Of a DNA stretch of 64,000 bases, positions 45,421-53,800 are shown one piece after another; positions within the stretch are counted from its first letter, which is position 1, and every line of letters starts with the position of its first letter. The notes under the pieces were generated by a model. It was not told the DNA's origin. It worked only from the letters and a program-made list of their open reading frames with translations, and did no database searches. This stretch comes from Acidovorax sp. NCPPB 4044 (lineage in GTDB: Bacteria > Pseudomonadota > Gammaproteobacteria > Burkholderiales > Burkholderiaceae_C), in assembly GCF_028069655.1 (NCBI RefSeq), contig NZ_JAMCOS010000001.1:3750001-3814000 (forward strand), in the 5' to 3' direction. The position numbers and the translations under genes were made by a program.

Positions 45421-46541
45421 TTATTTCCATCTGTGGCCAGTAACGTGCGGGAAATTTTTCCAATTTATTCTGCCACATTGACTGACAGAGTAAATAACAA
45501 GACTCCCGTCTTCACATGCACAAACATCGAAAGGTGAAGTGGGAGGGCCAAAACCTTCATCTATCTTGAACTGCTCAACATCAGTTATCGGCTCTGGCAT
45601 TGCATTGGAAAAATGAAATCTGGTAGCTTTTGAGCAGCTTATTTGACAATCTTTTTGTTGCGCCGCAGACGCTGTATCAGGAATTATTATGGCAATAGCA
45701 GCCCCCGTGGCCTCACGGCCTCCAGGAATGGAGGCAATAATATAAGCCGCAGCAATTGCAATCATTATTAATGCTAAAAAGTTTAAAAAATCGGACTTAT
45801 AGCATTCAACAACATTGGAAATCCACATTGAAGTAAAACTCACAGCAGTAATGGCCATTGTTGTCGCCATAGTTGCTGTTCCTCTTATAGGAGTTTCAAC
45901 ATTTAACTGGAGGATATTCAGCACTTTTGCAGCCACTTGGTCTCCAAGGCTACCTCCATTAGTTCCCCCTTCAATGGTATATCCTCCAGACCCTGTCTGT
46001 GGATCTATGCTGATGAAGCCAGCTCCCGTCCAGACACTCTGTATGAGTGGTCTCTCACTAATAGTCACCTCATACCCCGCATCCAGTGACTGCTGCACCC
46101 GGTTTTGGGTGTCATAACTATGCGCCGATAGCGCACTGCTCACGATGCCCGGGTTTTCGCTGTAGACCTTCCGGGTGATCGTGTAAATCCTCTGCCCCTG
46201 CGCTGCCGCAATCCCCAAGGCTTTCACCGACGATATTCCCTGCGGACATTCCGGCAAACCCGCCGTAGGGTTGCTATTTCCCTGCAGATTGCATTTCGCC
46301 GGGTCATTGAAGAACCGCTCAGGCACCGCATGCTCCAGCGCACTCATGTACTGCCCCCGGAGCCGGTTATAGGCGATCCACTTCGTATCGTCGTTGTCCT
46401 TCGCCCAACTCACATTCCGGATGTGCCCGATATCGATATTCATCCCAGGGAACGTCACCTGCCTCACCACGCCCCAGCTGTACACCGGTTGGGCCACCGC
46501 ATGGAATAGGCCGTAAGACAGCCCAGAGTTTCAACCATGCC
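45421..46541 (-). CDS. Orphan toxin cassette 2 (5'-truncated body with intact variable tip)
   Basis: The open frame from a GTG at 46497 copies the main gene from AQPVYSWGVVRQVTFPG to the junction YTIEGGTNG with a few substitutions, then changes to a 177-residue tip unlike the main tip. The tip has two hydrophobic segments (LNFLALIMIAIAAAYIIA and GAAIAIII), then a signal-peptidase-like TASAA. A ~75-residue cysteine-containing C-terminal domain (FDVCACEDG, SVSQCGR) ends it. Upstream, 46498-46541 continues the copy out to PGLSYGLF, then a ~30-bp scrap from main 49.01-49.04 kb follows. No promoter or native start was found, so it is probably expressed only after recombination into the main gene. 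Confidence 0.75.
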
Positions 46542-46569
46542 GGCAGGAAGCTCGCGATCAGGTCCGACG

Positions 46570-46656
46570 TGGAAATACCTCCATGCCACCGCAAACATTC
46601 AATAGTTTGCTCACATTTTCATAGCACGAAGAAAATCTATTGAGTGAGTTGTCCAA
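46570..46656 (-). repeat. Cassette-boundary repeat, copy next to cassette 2
   Basis: This copy holds GTTTGGACAACTCACTCAA, GAGCAAACTATTGAATG and GGTGGCATGGAGGTATTTCC. It then stops and is joined to a short scrap of the main gene (around 49.03 kb), so it lacks the TTCTTCC tail of the other two copies. Its outer end abuts a half-copy of the inverted-repeat element. Confidence 0.7.
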
Positions 46657-46662
46657 ACATTT

Positions 46663-46712
46663 GGGGAACCTCTCAAAGCCTCCGAATTAGCAATTCTGAG
46701 TCTGGCAAATGC
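46663..46712 (+). mobile_element. Half-copy of the MITE-like element
   Basis: GGGGAACCTCTCAAAGCCTC followed by CGAATTAGCAATTCTGAGTC aligns with the left half of the element at 44162 (CTCCCAATTTGCAAGTTTGAG). The right half and second terminal repeat are missing. It marks another breakpoint, between the main gene's last neighbour and cassette 2. Confidence 0.5.
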
Positions 46713-46745
46713 CGCAGGGAAGAATTATGGTAAGCAAAAACACAT

Positions 46746-47234
46746 CTATACCACCGCTCTGCGTTCCAAAATAGCTAACACGAATGGCCAAGCTGCAGCA
46801 ACACCTAGTATCGGCGCAAAACCTTTACCTAACCAATCGTCTATCTTTCTAATATTTATAGCCAAAAATTGATTAACACTACCAAGTGCACTTATTATTC
46901 TTATCCAAACCATGGGAACGGCTACCACAATAACAGCAACAATAACCGTTAAATAATCTAGAGACCCCTTATAAATCCACATTGACAAACAATTCAGGAG
47001 GACAAAAAATATCACTCCCCCTTCCAGCTTTAATTTGATTGCAATGCCGCCGAACGCAAAAATGGCAATCAGCCTTCCCAAATAATCCCGCAAATCATCT
47101 GCGCCCAAGTAAAATTTGGTCAGCAACACTGCACCAGAAAGAATTAGACCCACAAAGCAGATTGCATCGAGCAATAGCAGCAGCAGAAAACCGAAAAAAA
47201 TTGCTACCCAAAGCACAGAGTCAACATCAATCAT
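46746..47234 (-). CDS. Multi-pass membrane protein, possible immunity protein for the main tip
   Basis: The 162-residue protein has about four hydrophobic segments (AIFFGFLLLLLLDAICFVGLIL, then LIAIFAFGGIAI, LTVIVAVIVVAVPMV and LGVAAAWPFVLAIL) and is encoded in AT-rich DNA. The ATG at 47234 is preferred over a TTG 12 bases upstream. It is the second gene after the main toxin-like gene. Membrane-embedded immunity proteins are usual for pore-forming toxins, and the main tip is itself very hydrophobic. No family is recognised. Confidence 0.55.
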   Translation of the reverse strand: MIDVDSVLWVAIFFGFLLLLLLDAICFVGLILSGAVLLTKFYLGADDLRDYLGRLIAIFAFGGIAIKLKLEGGVIFFVLLNCLSMWIYKGSLDYLTVIVAVIVVAVPMVWIRIISALGSVNQFLAINIRKIDDWLGKGFAPILGVAAAWPFVLAILERRAVV

Positions 47235-47378
47235 ATTTTCACTCAAATTAAAACAGAACCTGAATCTAGGATCTGATATTTTTTATAGCAAAACACTATC
47301 TACCTCAATGTTGAGCTATTGAGTCACATCTACGAATGCTACTTATATTTCGTTTTTAAATAACCAGAAAATTAATTA

Positions 47379-47636
47379 TCATTTATTTTCGAAAGAATTG
47401 GTATTTTTATTATTAATCATCAAAACAATGATGACAAACAACATCAAAACGACAAAAAAAACATTTGCCCAACCAACAATCCAATCTTCAAATCTAAATA
47501 CAAAATTATTTATCCACTGAAAAAATGAAAATCCCAGCAAAGGCTGCGCCAGCAATCGTCCGTCAACATCTCTTCTGATTCCAAAAATATACATTACTAG
47601 AATCAACAAAAATACAACAACATTCCAAATGAACAT
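47379..47636 (-). CDS. Small two-helix membrane protein, probable immunity protein for the main tip
   Basis: The 85-residue protein starts 3 bp after the stop of the main gene, with AAAGGTAA acting both as ribosome-binding site and as the stop region. It has an N-terminal helix (MFIWNVVVFLLILVMYIFGI), an aromatic middle (FSFFQWINNFVFRF) and a second helix (WANVFFVVLMLFVIIVLMI). The immediate coupling to the tip makes it the best immunity candidate for the expressed toxin-like protein. It is AT-rich, like the tip. Confidence 0.65.
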   Translation of the reverse strand: MFIWNVVVFLLILVMYIFGIRRDVDGRLLAQPLLGFSFFQWINNFVFRFEDWIVGWANVFFVVLMLFVIIVLMINNKNTNSFENK

Positions 47637-47639
47637 AAA

Positions 47640-50600
47640 TTACCTTTGCCAGTAAAAAGCTTTGCACTGCAATGCAGTGTTAGTAGGGATGAATATCCCT
47701 GGCAACATCCAGAACAAAAAAGCCATCGTCAACCCAGCCAATACCCCCCCGGTCAAAACACCTGCAAGCATTGAAATTCCGCCCATTGCGAAGAAAAATC
47801 CGCCCCAAAAGCAAGCGAGTTTTTCTTCGTCTCCTTCATACAGGCTTAATGCGTGAGAAAATTCACCAGCAAATGCAATTGAAAGATAGGCAGGGAATGC
47901 GGTACCCACTTCTGTAGGAATAGTGACGGCATATAAAGCTATCGTAATAGACAACAAAATTGCCATTTGCGCCCCTACAGTAAACGCCCCATTACTTCCT
48001 CCCTCAATGGTGTAGGCTCCCGCCCCCGTATCAGGATCGATTGCCGTAAACCCCGCCCCCGTCCATCCGCTCTCTGTGATCGGGCGCTCATGAATATTCA
48101 CCTCATACCCCGCATCCAACGACCGCTGCACCCGGTTCTGCGTGTCGTAACTGTGCGCCGATAGCGCGCTGCTCACGATGCCCGGGTTTTCGCTGTAGAC
48201 CTTCCGAGTGATCGTGTAAATCCTCTGCCCCCGCGATGCGGCAATCCCTAGAGCCTTCATGGCACTAATGCCCTGCGGACATTCCGGCAAACCCGCCGTA
48301 GGGTTGCTATTTCCCTGCAGATTGCATTTCTGCGGGTCATTGAAGAACCGTTCAGGCACCGCATGCTCCAGCGCACTCATGTACTGTCCCCGGAGCCGGT
48401 TATAGGCGATCCACTTCTTATCGTCGTTGTCCTTCGCCCAACTCACATTCCGGATGTGCCCGATATCGATATTCATCCCAGGGAACGTCACCTGCCTCAC
48501 CACGCCCCAGCTGTACACCGGTTGGGCCACCGCATGGAATAGGCCGTAAGACAGCCCGGGGTTTTCAACCATGCCGGCCTGGTTCTGGGACAGCCGGTTA
48601 TGGCTCTCCGCCGCTGCGAACCAGCTCCAGATCACCGCCGTCAGCAGATCTCCACTGATCTGCTCTCCCGTCAGGTTCTGCAGGTTGTTGGCTTGCAGCT
48701 GGGTTTTGGTGTTCTCCAACCTGGTCCTGAGGCTGTCCAGTTGCCTGGCGCCGATCCCCCCGGCACTGATGCCGATGGCCGTGGCCTGCCCCGCCACGTG
48801 GCTCTGGTCGGGCGTGATGTCCCATTGCGTGGGGTCGTACAACTGGGTGAAGCCGCCCTGCCCCTGCAGATCGCTGCCCATCGTGACCGCGCTGCTGCTT
48901 TGGGCCACCACCTGCCCGTCCAGGGTCATTTGCGGTTTGAGCCGGATCAGGTACCCCGGCAGGCTGGTCGGCAGTTCGCCGGGCTGGATCGGGCTGCCGT
49001 CCGCGTGCGGCTTGGGCAGGAAGCTCGCGATCAGGTCCGACGTGGCCGGGTCGGCCGGCACGTAGCTCAGGGTCAGGCGTTTGCCCGCCAGGCGGCTCGT
49101 GGGGGCCGTGTAGCTCAGCAGTTCATTGCCCCCGCTGTCGCTCAGCTGGTAGGTGAACCGGTGCTGCAGCCCGGCCGGGACCGTGGCGCTCTGCTGGCCG
49201 GCCTGGATCAGGGCCAGCGGCGTGACGCCGCCCAGCACGCTGTGCACCGTCTGCGGAATGATCTTCCTGCCGATGACATCGCCCACCGTCGCATCCGGCT
49301 TCCGGGTGTCGATGGCGGTCTTGAGGCGGGCCTGGTACGCAGTGAGCTGGCTCTGGATGGCCGCCTGGTTCAGGTTCTGCACCCAGCCTTCCTGCTCGTT
49401 GACCGTGGCCCCGCTCTGGGCGGCATTCACCAGCGCCTGCGCGTCCAGTGGCACCGCGGTGGACAGGTCCATGCCTGCCGCGTAGCTGTACTGCTTGACG
49501 CTGGCGTCCAGCGCCACCCAGGCGTTCAGTGCCCCGTTGGGGTGGTTGTGCTGGGTCGGCGTGGCATTGCGGGCTCCCCGCCCGGGCGCCCAGTTCACAT
49601 AGGCCTGCACCCACGCATGCTCGAAGCGGATGCTCTGCACCGTCCCGCCCTGCACGCTGCCCCGCGCCGCGATCCCGCCCTGGTTCATCAGTTGCAACAC
49701 CGCCTGGATCTGGCTCGCCCCTCCCACCCAGTTCATCGCCTGCGCCGCCGGGATCTCCACCGTGCCGAACTGGTAGCGCGCCGGAATACCCGCTGCGCGC
49801 AGCAGCGCGATCTGCAGGCTGGCGATGTCGATCGCGTTGCCGCGCTGCTTGTCCAGCGTGTCCTGCGCGCTCTGGATCGCTCCCCAGGTGGGCACCCATT
49901 CGATGGTGTTGCGCACCCAGTTCTGGATGGCGACGGGGTTGTTGCCCAGCTCCTGCGCCTTGGCGCGGATGGCGGCCGTGAGGGTGACTTCCTCCGTTTC
50001 CGCCAGGTCCTCGGGCGTGGGCGCCTGCCCGGGCTCGGGCGGAGTCGTGAACTGCAGGCCGAGGCCATTGCCGTTCCCTCCGCCCGCCTGCGCCACTTGC
50101 ACCTGCTGCTTGCCGTGCAGGTTCTGGAACCACGCGACCTTGTTCTCCGCCGGCGGGCGCTGGCTGGGCTGCGGGTTCCTCCAGGGCAGTTGGCCCGGAG
50201 CCGTGGGCGCGCTGGCACGCGCTGCCGGATACCGCGTGAAGTAGGCGTCCAGTGCCGCCAGCGTGGCCGCGCCCGGCGACTGCCGCCACGACCGGATCAG
50301 CCCGCGCAGTTCGCCGGCGCGCTGGTCCAGATCCGCCTGCGCCCGGTCGTGCCGGGCCAGGATCTCGGCACCCAGGCCCTGCGCCTGCAGTTGCTGGCGC
50401 ATCGAGGCGAAGTCGGCCAGCACCGCGTCCGTGTCGGCATCGATCGCCGCCAGCAGCGTCGTGATCTGCGCCTGGTCGGCGTCGTTGGCCTGGTTTGCGT
50501 CCGGCGCAGCCTTGGCCGCGCCGGTGCCGGAGCCGCCCAGCCGGGCCGCACGGGCAGCAGGCCGGTCGTTGCGCGCCTTCACCTCTCTCAGCAGTTCATG

Positions 50601-50897
50601 CACGCGCGTGAGGTTGCGGCTGGTGCGCTCGGTCGCCACTGCGCCCGGCGGCTGCGCCGCGCGCGCCTGCTCCAGCTTGCCCGCCTCCATGCGCTGCTGC
50701 CATTGCGCCAGCCGCTGCATCTGCTGCTGCGCGGCGGGAGGAACAGCGGGAGTGCCCTCCTGGGCCAGCGCGCTCAGGGGCTGCAGCGCCCATGCCAGCT
50801 GGGCCGCCATCACCGTGCGGGCCACGGGGCGCAGCCAGGGGTGCCATGCGGCTCGGGTGTTTTGGGGTGCACTCATGCTCGGGGTCGCGTGGTTCAT
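47640..50897 (-). CDS. Secreted polymorphic toxin-like protein with degenerate transglutaminase-like domain and variable tip
   Basis: A 1085-residue protein with a long signal peptide (to about ALAQEG at 47). A coiled-coil/helical part follows at ~55-215, then a transglutaminase-like domain at ~305-470. In that domain the usual catalytic cysteine position is alanine (GNAIDIASLQ, A355), while histidine 427 (FEHAWVQAY) and aspartate 464 (WVALDAS) remain. A long unassigned scaffold runs to YTIEGGSNG at ~970. The last 115 residues are a separate AT-rich, hydrophobic tip with about three membrane segments. Its ATG overlaps the stop of the 1771-residue gene (ATGA), so the two are made together. No Rhs/YD repeats or known toxin domain is visible. 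Toxin function is inferred from the organisation. Confidence 0.75.
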   Translation of the reverse strand: MNHATPSMSAPQNTRAAWHPWLRPVARTVMAAQLAWALQPLSALAQEGTPAVPPAAQQQMQRLAQWQQRMEAGKLEQARAAQPPGAVATERTSRNLTRVHELLREVKARNDRPAARAARLGGSGTGAAKAAPDANQANDADQAQITTLLAAIDADTDAVLADFASMRQQLQAQGLGAEILARHDRAQADLDQRAGELRGLIRSWRQSPGAATLAALDAYFTRYPAARASAPTAPGQLPWRNPQPSQRPPAENKVAWFQNLHGKQQVQVAQAGGGNGNGLGLQFTTPPEPGQAPTPEDLAETEEVTLTAAIRAKAQELGNNPVAIQNWVRNTIEWVPTWGAIQSAQDTLDKQRGNAIDIASLQIALLRAAGIPARYQFGTVEIPAAQAMNWVGGASQIQAVLQLMNQGGIAARGSVQGGTVQSIRFEHAWVQAYVNWAPGRGARNATPTQHNHPNGALNAWVALDASVKQYSYAAGMDLSTAVPLDAQALVNAAQSGATVNEQEGWVQNLNQAAIQSQLTAYQARLKTAIDTRKPDATVGDVIGRKIIPQTVHSVLGGVTPLALIQAGQQSATVPAGLQHRFTYQLSDSGGNELLSYTAPTSRLAGKRLTLSYVPADPATSDLIASFLPKPHADGSPIQPGELPTSLPGYLIRLKPQMTLDGQVVAQSSSAVTMGSDLQGQGGFTQLYDPTQWDITPDQSHVAGQATAIGISAGGIGARQLDSLRTRLENTKTQLQANNLQNLTGEQISGDLLTAVIWSWFAAAESHNRLSQNQAGMVENPGLSYGLFHAVAQPVYSWGVVRQVTFPGMNIDIGHIRNVSWAKDNDDKKWIAYNRLRGQYMSALEHAVPERFFNDPQKCNLQGNSNPTAGLPECPQGISAMKALGIAASRGQRIYTITRKVYSENPGIVSSALSAHSYDTQNRVQRSLDAGYEVNIHERPITESGWTGAGFTAIDPDTGAGAYTIEGGSNGAFTVGAQMAILLSITIALYAVTIPTEVGTAFPAYLSIAFAGEFSHALSLYEGDEEKLACFWGGFFFAMGGISMLAGVLTGGVLAGLTMAFLFWMLPGIFIPTNTALQCKAFYWQR

Positions 50898-53800
50898 GGT
50901 TGGCTTTGAAGGGGTGCGCGCGGGGACGGGCGGCGGCGCGCGCCGCAATGTGCGGCTGCAGGCACCAGGAAAAGCAGGGCAAGCAGCCATCGCCAGTCGA
51001 GCGGCACGGGCCTGAACTCGACCGGCGGCTGCGCGGCCGGGGCGGTGAGCGTGACGGTGGCTTGCGCCAGGGGCTGCTCGTTGCCCGCGATCTCGATGGT
51101 GGCGGCCACCGGCAGCACGCTGCCCGCCGTGCCGGCCGCGACCCAGTTCCAGCTGTACTGGCCGCCCGCACCCACGGGCAGTTGCACACCGGTCTGGGTG
51201 AAGACGGCGATGGGGTTGCCGCTGCCGGGGTCCAGCACACGCACGCGCACCGTGGCGCCTGCAATGGCCGCATTGCCATTGTTGGATACGCTCAGCTGCA
51301 GGGCCGAAGAGGCGCCGATGGCGACGGCCGCCGGGGCTGCACTGAGCTGGCCCGCGATGCCCGCGGCGCTTAGCAGTGAATCCCGGACCACGAAGCTGGC
51401 GGTGCTGGACGCCAGTTCCACGTCGCTCAGGCCCGCCCGGGCGCTCGACTTGGCGGCCAGGGCCGTCCGGCTCTGGTAGCTGGCCGGGCCGAAGAGCTGG
51501 ATGCGCACCTGGTAGGTGCCCGGCACCAGGCTGCCGGCCTTCAGGTAGTAGCCGTACTTGCGCTGGCTGCGCGGAACGGCCTGGGCGATGTCCTCGGTGT
51601 GGACGAGCACGACCTGCCCGCCGGGCGCGATGACCTGCGTGACCGCGCGCAGGTTTTCCTGAAGCAGGTTGGCGCTGAGGTTGGCGACCCGCGAGTCGAT
51701 GAACACGGTGTGCGCCGCGCTGTAGCTGCTGCGGTCGGTGCTCGCGCGGGCGCTGTTGAGGCTGTCGTCCGCCGCGCCTGCCACGGCACCCGCCTTCACC
51801 GCGAAAGGCGCGCTCGCCGTGCCGTACACGAGGCCCTGCGGCGTGACGAGTTCCGCCCGCACCTGGTAGTCGCCGGCGAGCACGGCGGCCACCGGCCACG
51901 GCGCCAGCACCTGGTCGCTGGCAGCCGGTTGCAGCGGGGCGGCGGTGCCGAGCGGCAGGACGTCCACGGACTTTCCGGCCGCATCCAGCACCGTCAGCCG
52001 CACGAGTGCGTTGCGGGCAAAGCTTCCCGCGTTGCGCACCGTCGCCGTGAAGCGGGCGGTGTCGGCTTCGGCGTAGACCGGCTTGTCCGTGGCCACCGCG
52101 ATGCGCAGGCTGTTGGCGATGGCGCCCAGGTCGGCCGCGGCCACGTTGTTGCCGCGGTCGAAGTCGGCCAGGGTGTGCCGGCCGGTGCCGTCGTCGTCGG
52201 CGACGATCCACACGGTGCCCATGGCGCTGAGCTGGGCCAGCGGCCGGGCGGGGACGATCGCCAGATCTTCGTAGGCGCCCGTGGGCAGCACGCGCCGCGT
52301 GACGCCTTGCGCCACCAAGGCCTGCGCCGCAGGCTGGCCCAGGGCGGGGTCGGTGTTGTAGAGGGCCACCGGGGTGCCTGCGGGCACCTGGTAGGAGCCG
52401 GCATTGCCCACGCGCACGGTGATCTGCGAGGGAGTCTGCGCACCGCCATCCACCACGCGCACGTAGCTGGCCGTGATGTCCGCGATGGCGCGGGGGTCCG
52501 CATCCATGCGCCGGTTCAGCCGGAAGGTGTTGTGGGTCTTCCAGCTGGGCTCGGGGTCGCGGGGAACGCTCAGGTCGTCGTTGATGTGGTTGATGCTGTA
52601 CGCGTGCTGGTTCCAGATGCTGCGCGTGGGCACCCAGGCGTTGTTGACGTCCTCGAACGCCCGCACGCCATGGAAACGCGCCGTCGCGTTGATGAGCCAG
52701 CCGAAATCGTTGGACACCACCAGCATGTCCGAATGCCCATCGGCATCCACGTCGACGACCAATGGATATTCGAGCGTGGTGTCCGATGTGTTGGGCTGCT
52801 CCCAGAGCACTTCGCCGGTCGGCCCCTTGAAGACGCGCAGCTTGATTTCATCGGCATAGAGCACCTCGGCCACGCCGTCGCCATCGAAGTCGAACACGGT
52901 CGAGCCCGTGATCTGAGAAGACCAGTCCTGCGATGCCTTGCTCCACAGCAGCGACCCGTCGCCCCGGAATGCGGAGTACGCATTGGAGCCCGCCACGCCG
53001 ATTTCCGGGATGCCGTCGCCGTCCATGTCGGCGATGGTGGGCGGGCCGCCGGTCCCGCCGCCGGGCAGCGCCGTCGTCCACCGGACCTGCCCGTCCGCAC
53101 CGATCAGCGAGAGCTGGCCCGAATGGACGATGGCAATCGAAGGCTGCTGCTTCCCATCGAAGGAAGCGACGGCGGTATACCCATCCATGGGTGCCTGCCA
53201 CACCAGCGTCCCGTCGGCGGCGTAGAGCGAGCCTCCGAAAATCACGTTGGCGTTGCCGCGCCCTTCGATGTCGGCTGCCACGGGGATCGAGAAGCCCCCG
53301 TTTCTCTCATACGAAGTGCCGACGTTCGGGCCACTGGCGCGCCACTTGGTGGTGCCATCGAAGTTCAGCACGGTGAGGCCGAAGATGACTTCCGGCTTGC
53401 CGTCACGGTCGATGTCCGCCACGTACGGAGCGCCCCATGGCGGAGAGCCGGAGCTGGCGACGGTCACATCGGAAACCCACCACTTCTCGCCGGTGTTCCG
53501 GAAGGCCACGACGCGGTAGTCGCGCGTGATGGCGATGATCTCCGGCTTGCCGTCGCCGTCGAGGTCCGCCAGCGCCAGGTTGGCGATCGCGGAGAGGGAG
53601 TCGTCCCGGATGGACAGCAGGTGCGCTCCGGTCTTGCCATCGACCACGCGGAGTGTGGCCGCGTTGTTGTACCCCTGCGAGGCCGAGAACGTCGTGAACA
53701 CCACGGCCGGCATGTCGTCCGCGTCCAGGCGTCCGTCGCCGTTGGTATCGACGACGCGCCCGACCACGGGCGCCATCATCACCTGGTTGTAGTCGGGGTA

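Noticed and set aside
47640..50897. Rhs/YD-repeat or filamentous-haemagglutinin identity for the toxin-like scaffold
   Set aside because: No YDxxGRL-type repeats, no RHS core, no haemagglutination domain and no two-partner transporter gene nearby were seen.
47640..52211. Reading the toxin-like gene from an upstream start near 52.2 kb
   Set aside because: The extra 438 residues are an out-of-frame reading of the surface-protein gene. The ATG at 50897 gives a proper signal peptide and a 4-bp overlap.
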